DNA of 56,585 bases from an uncultured Mycoplasmatota bacterium. GTDB taxonomy: Bacteria; Bacillota_I; Bacilli_A; Mycoplasmatales; Mycoplasmoidaceae. Under the pieces are notes generated by a model. That model had not been told where the DNA came from and did no database searches. It saw only the letters and a program-made list of their open reading frames with translations. Position 1 is the stretch's first letter. Every line of letters begins with the position of its first letter. The translations under genes and the position numbers were made by a program. Of this stretch, positions 18,041-28,037 are shown piece after piece. Location: contig CATEWF010000002.1 of assembly GCA_949527715.1 (NCBI GenBank), forward strand, positions 1 through 56,585, in the 5' to 3' direction.

Positions 18041-20605
18041 TTATATATTTTTCAGTATTAATATCGTAGTAGAGGGAATAACTTGCATTAAATAATGTAA
18101 TATTATTTCTTTAAAATATTTTTTATACATTTCGTTGTTTATTTTATTTTCAAAATAAATTACTTTATTATTTAAACGACACTTACATCCTTCAGTAGTA
18201 TTAAAAATTGTTTCAGTATTAAATTTTTTCCCTTCTTTTAATACTAAATTAAAATTATTTATTTCATTATTTAATTCTGTATCTTCATTTCCTTCTTCAT
18301 CTACAATACTAACTTCATTCTCATCTATAAAATATTTAAATGGTTCATTCATATAAGTCATATATTCGTTACCATCGTCATAGAAACCAAAACCGACATG
18401 AGGATTATTACCTATTGTTTTATTAACAATGTTATCCAGATATTTTGCTTTTTCTTTATAATATTGCCATTCCTCGTTACTAAAATAATCTGCATCTTTG
18501 GTATAGACATTATAAATATTTTTCCACGAACCTTTTTCAGAAGGTGCTATTTCATTATTTAATACAAAAAAATGAGATACTTTATCATTATTAATGTTAC
18601 CATAGTATTCTGTATATCCCTCAAGATTAACCACATAATATATGTCTCCTTTATTTGAGGTTAGAGAATTAACATTTAATAAGTCATCCAAAGATGTTAC
18701 AACATTCAAATATGATATAGTTTCACTATATTTATCAAAATCTCTTAAAGTTTTATTAGTTTCATCATATTTACCCCATCCACCTTTACTTTGAAAATAA
18801 ATGTCATGACCATAATCTTCATTTTTATCATAAAATGGTATAATAAAACTTTGATTTATTAAATCACCATTTTCATCAACTAATTTAGTAGTATATTCTT
18901 TTAAAGGTAAATTTTCAAAATCAACTTCATAATCTTCAGCATAATTAAGACGTTCAGAATTTTTACTATTTATCTTATTTCTAATATTATCAGTCTTATT
19001 TTCATCAATCCATTTTGCATCTGCCTCGTAATAATTTTCAATAATTTCATAATCATTACCTCGCCCAAATCCAAACATACCCATCACCATTTCAATTGAT
19101 TCTTGTGTTCCTTTCGACATAAAAATACGTTTTGAAGACAATAATAGTCTTTTCATAAAATCAATATCAGCGACTGATGTATTAACTCTGTCAATAGATG
19201 AACCATCAAACCATTTTATGTTATTATCATCAATAAATTCCTTTGATAGTTTTACATACCCACTATTATCTCCATTTGTCATAATGGTTGAAATTGTATC
19301 CCATCCGCTCAATTCTAACTTATCAGACAATATAGCATCTGGAGCATTATTGATATTATTATAACTAATATTATTATTAATACCATCAACAAAATGTTTT
19401 ATTTCATCAAAAACTCTTCCATGTAAATGTAGAATGCGTTGCATTCTTAACCCACCATCTATATTGTCTTGTTCTTCACCATCAATATAATCTCTTGTAT
19501 AAGTCCAATCAAAGTTTTTAATGGCTTCATGTGTCATTTTTGAATATAAATTATCACACCATAACTCATCATAAACTGTTGCCATAGATAATAGACTTTG
19601 CACAAAACTACTGTATTCACTAGTTTCAATATCAATACAATAATCATTTACAATGGGCCATTTATACCTTCGATTTACATACTTATAATCAGTTTTTCCT
19701 TCAACAGGAGTTATAAATACATTGCTATAAATCGGATTTGTATTTCTATTTAATAACTGACGTTCAAAGCCTTTTAAATTGTCAAAATATTTTTCAATCA
19801 ACTCGTTATTTGGGCATATTGTAAGGTTATTAACAGTATTGTATTCACTCATTAATACGATATCATCATATACCTTAAAACCATACACGAAATATTGTTT
19901 TCCATTTACAGTTTCAAATTTAATAATAAAAATAGGTGCTCTTTTAATATACCATTGATCATCGGATGGACACTCCTTATTTACATAAAAATCTATTTCA
20001 TAACCAACTATTTTATCACCATTAATTTCATAATCCTCATAACTTTCACACATAAATCTTAAAGGATTATCATTATCTGTTATCTCAACATTTTTGCTTG
20101 TTAAATCAATTAAAAATGGATTTGATAATATAAATAATTCTTTTCCATTTTTACTTATATTTTCATATATAGTATCTCCATTTTCTTGTGTTATAGGAAA
20201 TTCCAATTGTTTATTGGTCGAATAAATACAAGCAGGAAAACTTTGTATAATATGTGATATGGAACTTTCGACTAATTCAACACACGAACCATAATATACA
20301 AAACTACGTATATCATCACTATTTGTATTAACAGTTACATTATTTACAGTACTTTTTGCATCTTTAACGTCTTTATAAGTTAATTTATCAATAACTCCAA
20401 TTGGTTTATTTCGTCTTGATGGTAACTGTATATTGCTAGTAGTAAAGATAAAATTACCGTCATAATATAACGGTGTTTTACCTTTACCAAAACGTAAATG
20501 TTCTCCAAGCGTTGTCCAATCTCTTTCATAAATTGTTCCACCATTTATACCTTGAGAACGTTTACGTAATGTATATGTTGTAGTACTTTTTGTATATTTC
20601 TTCAT
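18041..20605 (-). CDS. Tail/baseplate structural protein (854 aa)
   Basis: Position in structural block; RLLLSSKRIFMSKGTQESIEMVMGMFGF motif as seen in phage baseplate/tail proteins. Confidence 0.6.
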   Translation of the reverse strand: MKKYTKSTTTYTLRKRSQGINGGTIYERDWTTLGEHLRFGKGKTPLYYDGNFIFTTSNIQLPSRRNKPIGVIDKLTYKDVKDAKSTVNNVTVNTNSDDIRSFVYYGSCVELVESSISHIIQSFPACIYSTNKQLEFPITQENGDTIYENISKNGKELFILSNPFLIDLTSKNVEITDNDNPLRFMCESYEDYEINGDKIVGYEIDFYVNKECPSDDQWYIKRAPIFIIKFETVNGKQYFVYGFKVYDDIVLMSEYNTVNNLTICPNNELIEKYFDNLKGFERQLLNRNTNPIYSNVFITPVEGKTDYKYVNRRYKWPIVNDYCIDIETSEYSSFVQSLLSMATVYDELWCDNLYSKMTHEAIKNFDWTYTRDYIDGEEQDNIDGGLRMQRILHLHGRVFDEIKHFVDGINNNISYNNINNAPDAILSDKLELSGWDTISTIMTNGDNSGYVKLSKEFIDDNNIKWFDGSSIDRVNTSVADIDFMKRLLLSSKRIFMSKGTQESIEMVMGMFGFGRGNDYEIIENYYEADAKWIDENKTDNIRNKINSKNSERLNYAEDYEVDFENLPLKEYTTKLVDENGDLINQSFIIPFYDKNEDYGHDIYFQSKGGWGKYDETNKTLRDFDKYSETISYLNVVTSLDDLLNVNSLTSNKGDIYYVVNLEGYTEYYGNINNDKVSHFFVLNNEIAPSEKGSWKNIYNVYTKDADYFSNEEWQYYKEKAKYLDNIVNKTIGNNPHVGFGFYDDGNEYMTYMNEPFKYFIDENEVSIVDEEGNEDTELNNEINNFNLVLKEGKKFNTETIFNTTEGCKCRLNNKVIYFENKINNEMYKKYFKEIILHYLMQVIPSTTILILKNI

Positions 20606-20610
20606 ATTCG

Positions 20611-21543
20611 TTAATTATTAATTACATCTGTATAATTTACACTAAAATCAATATTTCCCTTTCTATTTTTCTTAACATCAAATTTATCATTTGTTGTATA
20701 GTTATCTTTAAGAGTGTAAAACTCATATTGATTAAATATTTCACCATCTTGATTATAGGTAGTAAGTATTCCATTATCAAGACTTCGTATCTGATTACCA
20801 GTTAAAACGGTTGTTAATGTGTCAAAATCATTCTCACACACTTCTATTTCAAGACAAACGGGGTCAAATTTAGTATTCACCAAACGTATTTCTTGACTAG
20901 GATTGCCGATATATGGTTTTTGAGAACCCTTAAAAGTCGGTGAAGTACTTGGTGTTAATGTTAAAAACGCAAGAGTTGCAGATTCATTATATCTATAACC
21001 ATTACTATTAGTATTAGCAGAAGTTAAATTTTGAGATACAGGTTCACAAAGTCCACTGCTAGTAACCAAACGATAATATTCTTGTCGTTCTGAAACACCT
21101 TTATTTTCTGAAATATCATAATATTCGACTCTATAACCCGCAAGATTATCACTTCTAAACAAAGTCCTATTTTCTCCGTCTATTTCACCTAAATCAATTA
21201 CTATACCACTTACGTCTGGATAACTGGCTAAAGCACCGACATCTTTAATTGTACACTTTATTTCTTTTGGTTTAATATAAATCGTATAAAAGCCAACAGC
21301 CCCAAATATTGAAGCGGGTAAAGAAAGATTATACATACCAGGTAAATTCTTATCACTTTCATCAATATTACTATCTATTTTAGCCGCAGTAAGCATTGTA
21401 GATACATCTTCACTTGAAATCTTTTTAAAGACGTTAAACGAAGGTTCTGTGTTGGTTCTATTTGGTGTATAGCGATACCATATTTCAACATCTTTAGCAG
21501 GATTCATTACTGATGGCTTTACTATTCCATATGTATTATTCAT
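20611..21543 (-). CDS. Structural protein (310 aa), unknown
   Basis: Intact ORF within the structural cluster. Confidence 0.55.
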   Translation of the reverse strand: MNNTYGIVKPSVMNPAKDVEIWYRYTPNRTNTEPSFNVFKKISSEDVSTMLTAAKIDSNIDESDKNLPGMYNLSLPASIFGAVGFYTIYIKPKEIKCTIKDVGALASYPDVSGIVIDLGEIDGENRTLFRSDNLAGYRVEYYDISENKGVSERQEYYRLVTSSGLCEPVSQNLTSANTNSNGYRYNESATLAFLTLTPSTSPTFKGSQKPYIGNPSQEIRLVNTKFDPVCLEIEVCENDFDTLTTVLTGNQIRSLDNGILTTYNQDGEIFNQYEFYTLKDNYTTNDKFDVKKNRKGNIDFSVNYTDVINN

Positions 21544-21565
21544 TACTTTTTTAATTTAATATATT

Positions 21566-23245
21566 TTATTCTTTCATAATAAAAAATGACCCATTTGCAT
21601 ACTCTGACATATCATTTAATGTATTTACTTCAGAAAAACGAATGTGTCTATCAAAAATAGAGGTTAATCCTCTATCAATATTTACGTCTAATATTTCAGT
21701 CGGTGAATAACTTACTCCATCATAAAATTCTAATTTTGTAATACCCTTTTCGCTATCTTCATCTTTAATTGCATTTTCCCTAATTATTTTAGTTGACAAC
21801 TCAGAAGTTACTGACAACATTTTAATGTCCTTATTACTTATTCTTTGTTGATAAAATAATTTATTATTATTTAATGAAAATTCATACTTTTCAAAAAGTT
21901 TAAGTTCTTTTATATCTTCACCATTTGCTTGGTTTCTATCAAAACTTCCGTTTACATATTTATTAAAATCCGTTACATCTATATCATTTAATTCACTATC
22001 TATGTCATAATAATATGTTTCTTCATACTTAATACCGTGAAAATTCTTAATACCAAAATCATCTTCAATAGGGTCTTTAAAATAATCTTTATCTGGCATA
22101 AAATCATCATAACATATTTTTTTATTGCCATCATCATCGACCTCTATTCTTTTAACTTTAGCATTTAAATGCACATCAGTCCAATAAGTAAATGTTAACT
22201 TCCGTTCTGTTTTATCTATTTCTATTTTTTCAATATAATCACCAAAAGCCAATAAGTCAGTTACTTCATCACCTTCTTTTAGTAATTTAATATCCGTTTC
22301 ATAACATTGAATATTACCAAATTCATCATTTAGCGTTGAAAGATTACATATCTGTCCAACTCTATAATAATAAAGCCAATCATAACCAAATTGAGGACGT
22401 TGTTCAACAAAAAATTCATCTAAATATTGTGAATAACGTCTTAATGATTTTAATTTACTATCCGTATTAATATTATCTAATGTAATTTCAACGGTTTTAA
22501 TATCAGTTTTATTTTCAATGTCATTTGTTGGTGTCAAAAGACCATTATCTCTAATACTGCTAAATAAATTTATAGAATAATTGATAGATAGTCTATCTTT
22601 ATTGTTAATTTTATTTGCATTTACCCACCATAAATTAGAACGCTTTTCGGCTTCGTTAATATTTTCTTTTAAAAAACTAAGATAACTATCACCGCCTCGC
22701 CTTTTATACATTTCACATATACAACATAATTGTTTCTCACTCTCAATATCAGAATATTCTTCTTTAGTTTCTTTATGTTGTCTATAAAATTCACATTTAT
22801 CACGTAATTTAAGTAATTCACCATATAATGTTTTAACTGTGGTCAAATATATAAAATCAGGAACTAAATCATTTTCTTTATGTGATAATTGCAACTTATC
22901 AAATGGTACTTGAATTTTACCAATTCCATATTCTATAAAATTTATAAAAGTATCAAAATTACTTGGTCGTTCTTCTTTATTGATATATTGATAATATATA
23001 GACATTAATTCTTTATATGTATATACATTATCTATTATCAAAATATTGTCTATGTTTTCGACATGTATATTATCAATGTCTTCATATTTTATATTTTCAA
23101 CAATTTTACCATAACAACCCATAAGGCTATCAGTTGATTTATGCAAAACTGATACATTTTTATCATCTAATTCAGTATATGCAAATAAACCTGGTAGCCT
23201 TGAAATTAAATTTTCATAACTTGTTATAAATTTTATTGTTCTCAT
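21566..23245 (-). CDS. Structural protein (559 aa), unknown
   Basis: Intact ORF within the structural cluster. Confidence 0.6.
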   Translation of the reverse strand: MRTIKFITSYENLISRLPGLFAYTELDDKNVSVLHKSTDSLMGCYGKIVENIKYEDIDNIHVENIDNILIIDNVYTYKELMSIYYQYINKEERPSNFDTFINFIEYGIGKIQVPFDKLQLSHKENDLVPDFIYLTTVKTLYGELLKLRDKCEFYRQHKETKEEYSDIESEKQLCCICEMYKRRGGDSYLSFLKENINEAEKRSNLWWVNANKINNKDRLSINYSINLFSSIRDNGLLTPTNDIENKTDIKTVEITLDNINTDSKLKSLRRYSQYLDEFFVEQRPQFGYDWLYYYRVGQICNLSTLNDEFGNIQCYETDIKLLKEGDEVTDLLAFGDYIEKIEIDKTERKLTFTYWTDVHLNAKVKRIEVDDDGNKKICYDDFMPDKDYFKDPIEDDFGIKNFHGIKYEETYYYDIDSELNDIDVTDFNKYVNGSFDRNQANGEDIKELKLFEKYEFSLNNNKLFYQQRISNKDIKMLSVTSELSTKIIRENAIKDEDSEKGITKLEFYDGVSYSPTEILDVNIDRGLTSIFDRHIRFSEVNTLNDMSEYANGSFFIMKE

Positions 23246-25311
23246 TACACCATTTTAGCCTCATATAAGTTTATTGTAATCGTATTTGATTCTTCTCCTT
23301 GACAATTTTTGTCATAGAAATTATCATCTAAATAATAAATATATTTTTTCTCTTTTTTATCATATCCAATCCTTAAATGTATATAAGAAAATTTCATATA
23401 TTGTCTTACTCCATATTCACCATCAGTATCATTTTCATTATTCCAATCAGCCAATATCTCATCAAAACTTTTAATACCTTCCTTAAATCTACCTTCAGAT
23501 TCCCATTTTTTCTTATCCCAAAAAGGCATCATAAATGGAATAACTCTACCATACCCAGCATGATTAAATTCAACTTTCATATATAATTCAAGACCTTTAT
23601 ATTTATCTTCCACTTCTTTCAATAAATCTCGCCATAAATACAAATAAAACCCTTCGCTTGAAGCCGATGAATTATACTTATCATATACTACTAACTGAGA
23701 ACTTAATCTATATTCTTCTATATCTTTTTCAGTCAATAAAGTACCGTCTGGTTCTCTATTTACTTTAATTCCTTTGTATTCAGTTATATTATCGTCATCA
23801 TCTCTTTCAACTTCACCATTTTCATTAAATTGTCTATAAGGACTTTCTTCGATATATCTTACGAATTTTGTAAAATATTCTCCACTATCCATAAAAATAG
23901 TCGAATATGCTATCAAATTCTGATTTGAAGGGTTTGTTGAATCATAGAAAAGCAAACGTAAAAATGATTTTTTTAATTTATTTTTCTGAAAACGTATATC
24001 ATTATTAGTGAAGCCTAAATAACTTAATAAGTCTGATTGTTCACTTTCTTTATTTTTATAAGAGAAAAAATCTTCATTTAATTTAAGTTTGTTATTGTCA
24101 TTTTCATCTTTAACAACACCATTCCAATAACTTTCGCTATTGGCAACCCAATCTTCACCACGATGTTCTCTAAAATGTAAATTAAATTTTATTTTATATA
24201 CAGTTTCATTTTTTTGCCCACCTTTGTTAATAACAGGATAATAGACATCTTTTTCATTATCATTTATCCTATTAATACTTCTTTTTTTTGCATCCTCAAT
24301 ATATTCATGTAAAGTTTGTTCCTTATATATGTTAGTTTGAAAATTATTCGAAATAGCCACAGGAATACTACAATTTGGAGTATTTATGTACACATCAAAA
24401 ATTGAATCTTCAGTAAACTCAGGATTTATACGAAAAAGATTGATTAAATTAATATTACCACTAATATTATCACTATTATCATCTATAATATCATCAAATA
24501 TAACTCTTATCAAATCATCATCTTTAATATTATCCCAATCCATTCTTAGAGAAGAAGCATTTACGTACTCAAACCCTCTTTTTTTATCAAAACGAATATT
24601 TCCATTATTATCAATATAGTTAAACCACAAATTAAAAGTGGTTATTGGTATTGTTATAGTATTATCAATAACTTCGTAATCAATTCCATCAACGGTTACT
24701 TTTCCATCAACAACATTGTAAATAACAGGTATTATAACTTTGTTGTCCTTAACTTCGTAATCAATTCCATCAACAGTTACTTTTCCATCAATTACTTCAT
24801 ATTCATTGTTATTAATCAAAACTTTTTCATTAAAAACATTATATACATCATCATCAACAATAATTTTATTGTCTTTCACTTCAAAGGTTTTGTTACTAAT
24901 GCTATAAAAATGAGAATTTACGAAATACAAATACAAATATTTTTTGTAATCATTATGATAACTGTCATATAGTTTCACATAACTGACTGTTACTAATGGT
25001 AAATTATAATATTTATCAAGCAAAAAAGAAAATGTTCTATCATTTTTATTGACATCAGTTACTGTATATTCTTTATATAAAGAATACATCGAATTCGGTC
25101 TATCATTGTCATTTTCAACTACTATATTATTTTTAACTAATATTTTTTTATCATTCTCAATATTTTTAATATCGTTACATTTACACGTACAAATATATTG
25201 ATTATATTGATTATATTGTTCTAAATCATAATCACTAATACTATTCTCAATAACATTGATAATATTGTTATCATTAACGACATTTTTACTATTAATTCGA
25301 TACTTTAACAT
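23245..25311 (-). CDS. Structural protein (688 aa) with internal beta repeats
   Basis: VIDGKVTVDGIDYEVKDNKVIIPVIYNVVDGKVTVDGIDYEVIDN tandem repeat; TAATG overlap with next gene. Confidence 0.6.
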   Translation of the reverse strand: MLKYRINSKNVVNDNNIINVIENSISDYDLEQYNQYNQYICTCKCNDIKNIENDKKILVKNNIVVENDNDRPNSMYSLYKEYTVTDVNKNDRTFSFLLDKYYNLPLVTVSYVKLYDSYHNDYKKYLYLYFVNSHFYSISNKTFEVKDNKIIVDDDVYNVFNEKVLINNNEYEVIDGKVTVDGIDYEVKDNKVIIPVIYNVVDGKVTVDGIDYEVIDNTITIPITTFNLWFNYIDNNGNIRFDKKRGFEYVNASSLRMDWDNIKDDDLIRVIFDDIIDDNSDNISGNINLINLFRINPEFTEDSIFDVYINTPNCSIPVAISNNFQTNIYKEQTLHEYIEDAKKRSINRINDNEKDVYYPVINKGGQKNETVYKIKFNLHFREHRGEDWVANSESYWNGVVKDENDNNKLKLNEDFFSYKNKESEQSDLLSYLGFTNNDIRFQKNKLKKSFLRLLFYDSTNPSNQNLIAYSTIFMDSGEYFTKFVRYIEESPYRQFNENGEVERDDDDNITEYKGIKVNREPDGTLLTEKDIEEYRLSSQLVVYDKYNSSASSEGFYLYLWRDLLKEVEDKYKGLELYMKVEFNHAGYGRVIPFMMPFWDKKKWESEGRFKEGIKSFDEILADWNNENDTDGEYGVRQYMKFSYIHLRIGYDKKEKKYIYYLDDNFYDKNCQGEESNTITINLYEAKMV
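24670..24791 (-). repeat. Tandem repeat, 81-nt period (27 aa), 41-nt core copies at 24670-24710 and 24751-24791
   Basis: AACTTCGTAATCAATTCCATCAAC(G/A)GTTACTTTTCCATCAA, 40/41 identical by eye. Confidence 0.85.
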
Positions 25312-28037
25312 GTTGCTTCATTTTCTTCTTTATATTCATAATTGCTTTCTGGCAATGTATTTCCAAATACATCATTCGGTAATAAATTATCTCCATTATA
25401 ATACAAACCAAGTTCATTAAATGGGTCTTGTCTTTTTAAAAAGAAATCTATATCCTGATTGATATAAAAATATCCGTTGGCAAATGCATATTCTGGTAAT
25501 ATAATATTATCTTTATTACCGACAGTATTTATATCTCGCCACATATATCTATTGATATTATCAAATTTATCAGCATAAAAAGGTATATTTTTATTATATC
25601 TTCTTAGTTTAAATTCGATACTTTCATACTTACCAGATAATATATCTCTTAAATTTTGTACAGTTAAATTACCAATTGAGTCAATAGCAAAATTATATTT
25701 ATCTATAACAGATACTACATTAACCATAGTATAGTTATTATTTCTATCATCACTAACAAGTATCTTTTCGTTACTAAGCAATCTATGTGGTAATCTTGTT
25801 GTTATTACAAGTAATTGTTGACCACTATCAGTACTTTTTATATTTACTTCTCGAATATTTAAATTAACATGTGAATCTTGATGTAACTCTCCAAACTCTT
25901 TTAATAAAATTTTATAATGAGCCTTATAATAATAACCCTCTGGATGCAATAAATCTAATGGTTCTTTATTAGTCACAGGTACTACTTTAAATCCATCTCT
26001 ATCATAATCATCAGTTTCTATCATATCATATTGATAATTGTATTCTGAAGATAGAGTATTTCCATTTTCTCTTAAATAGGTATTGAATCTAAAATCACAA
26101 TCCTCAAGTATATATTCATCACAAGTAGTTATATTATATTCAACAATATCACCGACAAATTCATTATCCAAAATAGTTATGTTATCTACAGAAAAACTAT
26201 ATTCAGTTTTATCTAAATCACCCCATCCAAATTGTTTTGTTTGCTTCCTATCTGATATATATTTTGTATTACCGCCAAAATCACATTCGTGAATAAATTT
26301 AACGTCCGATTTTGTTGCTTGTTTTTTAAAATCTTTTTCTATATCAAATGTTTTTCGTTCATCTTCTGATAAAAATAAATCAAAACCACAACTTAACTTA
26401 TTGAAACAATGTGAATATCTGACAGATTTTTCTTGCGGTTTATTTTTGTACCATTCATCATGCCCATCATTATTTTTTATAATGGTCAAATAGATTTCAG
26501 TTAATGGTCTTCCTCTATTATCTAATATATTGTCGATATTTATACCATCAGTCCACGTTATTTGTGTATTATTATCATTGTATATTGTAGAAGAAAACGC
26601 TAATTTATATTGCTCTTTATCAAATTCATTATTATCATTTTTTTCGATAAATTCATCATAAGAATCTACACAAATGCCATCTTTTAATGCTAATTCTTCT
26701 TTGGAATTTTTAAAATTTGGCAATTTTCTAAAAATTCTAATATAATATTCAGATTCTGTATCATTTATTAAATGATTAAATCTAAATTCAATATTTTTTA
26801 AATTTTCATTAACATCATCAAATACATTATCATCATAGATATCAACGTTTTCTCCAACAATTTGATTTAAAACATCAATATTAGTTATATGGAAACAATA
26901 TTCTTCATTTTTTCTATTTATATCACCTATATTATTAATTCTAATATTTTCAAATAAGTTATAATCATTTTCTTCATTATTTTTAAAATATAAATTAATA
27001 AAATGACCAGGTTTTAAATTATGTTTAGTATAACACTGAAATGCTAAAATCCTCTGACCATTATTACTGATAGTAAATTTTACATTTTTGATTAATAAAG
27101 AATTATGTCCATTATTATCTGTCACTAAACAATGATTATAATAATTTTTATAAGGATATGTTAGGCATAAATCCCAATTATACTCTGGTCTATGTTGATA
27201 TTTATTATATTTTGGATTGAATGAGAATAATGTTCTATCAGGATACATATCAATAAATTCACAACTTTCTTTATTGTTAATCACATGATTAAAATCATTA
27301 TCAATCCATTTATTACCATCTTTTTTCTTTGAAACAATTGTTGATTTATTTACAAAGCCAAACCAACCATTTTCTTCTACAAGATTAGTATTAATAGTAT
27401 CATCTATATCCATTATATTATCATAATCATATAAATGTTTATTTATTGTGCCAGTAAATGTATCAATATTAGTTCTATTAGTAAATTTAATATAAGTTCC
27501 ATCAAATTTACGTAAAACATCTTCTATAGTATTAAATTTATTCCTATCAGAACTATTAGTATATGAATTAACAATTTTAAAAGAAGTATTTCTTAATATA
27601 TGATTATTAAAAATATCTGTACCAGGATGATACTCATACCCACCTTCATCTGTTAATTTTTCACTTGAATACTCAGTATTACGAATCATATCAAGTCTGT
27701 TTGGATTTGTTTTTCCAAATGCTTTCTTGCAATGGGTCGCAGCCTTTGTGTCAGTGACAATTTCCGCATCATCATTACTTCCTTCTTTATAGATTATTTC
27801 AGTTAATGGATTAAACAAAATATTTGTACAATAAGGTTTAATAGTCGTTATTAAACGATATTTTGTACAATTATTTCGTTCATTTTCAAATACTTCATGT
27901 TGGTCTATCAAATCTCTTATATTTTCTGTAAATAAATAAGGTTTGGTGGACTGTTTAATCTCAACATCCACCAAATTATCCTTATTTACTGAATTAACAG
28001 ATTCTGTACTATTTAATCTAATCTTATACTTATCCAT
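25305..28037 (-). CDS. Structural protein (910 aa), unknown
   Basis: Intact ORF overlapping both neighbours by a few nt. Confidence 0.6.
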   Translation of the reverse strand: MDKYKIRLNSTESVNSVNKDNLVDVEIKQSTKPYLFTENIRDLIDQHEVFENERNNCTKYRLITTIKPYCTNILFNPLTEIIYKEGSNDDAEIVTDTKAATHCKKAFGKTNPNRLDMIRNTEYSSEKLTDEGGYEYHPGTDIFNNHILRNTSFKIVNSYTNSSDRNKFNTIEDVLRKFDGTYIKFTNRTNIDTFTGTINKHLYDYDNIMDIDDTINTNLVEENGWFGFVNKSTIVSKKKDGNKWIDNDFNHVINNKESCEFIDMYPDRTLFSFNPKYNKYQHRPEYNWDLCLTYPYKNYYNHCLVTDNNGHNSLLIKNVKFTISNNGQRILAFQCYTKHNLKPGHFINLYFKNNEENDYNLFENIRINNIGDINRKNEEYCFHITNIDVLNQIVGENVDIYDDNVFDDVNENLKNIEFRFNHLINDTESEYYIRIFRKLPNFKNSKEELALKDGICVDSYDEFIEKNDNNEFDKEQYKLAFSSTIYNDNNTQITWTDGINIDNILDNRGRPLTEIYLTIIKNNDGHDEWYKNKPQEKSVRYSHCFNKLSCGFDLFLSEDERKTFDIEKDFKKQATKSDVKFIHECDFGGNTKYISDRKQTKQFGWGDLDKTEYSFSVDNITILDNEFVGDIVEYNITTCDEYILEDCDFRFNTYLRENGNTLSSEYNYQYDMIETDDYDRDGFKVVPVTNKEPLDLLHPEGYYYKAHYKILLKEFGELHQDSHVNLNIREVNIKSTDSGQQLLVITTRLPHRLLSNEKILVSDDRNNNYTMVNVVSVIDKYNFAIDSIGNLTVQNLRDILSGKYESIEFKLRRYNKNIPFYADKFDNINRYMWRDINTVGNKDNIILPEYAFANGYFYINQDIDFFLKRQDPFNELGLYYNGDNLLPNDVFGNTLPESNYEYKEENEATC

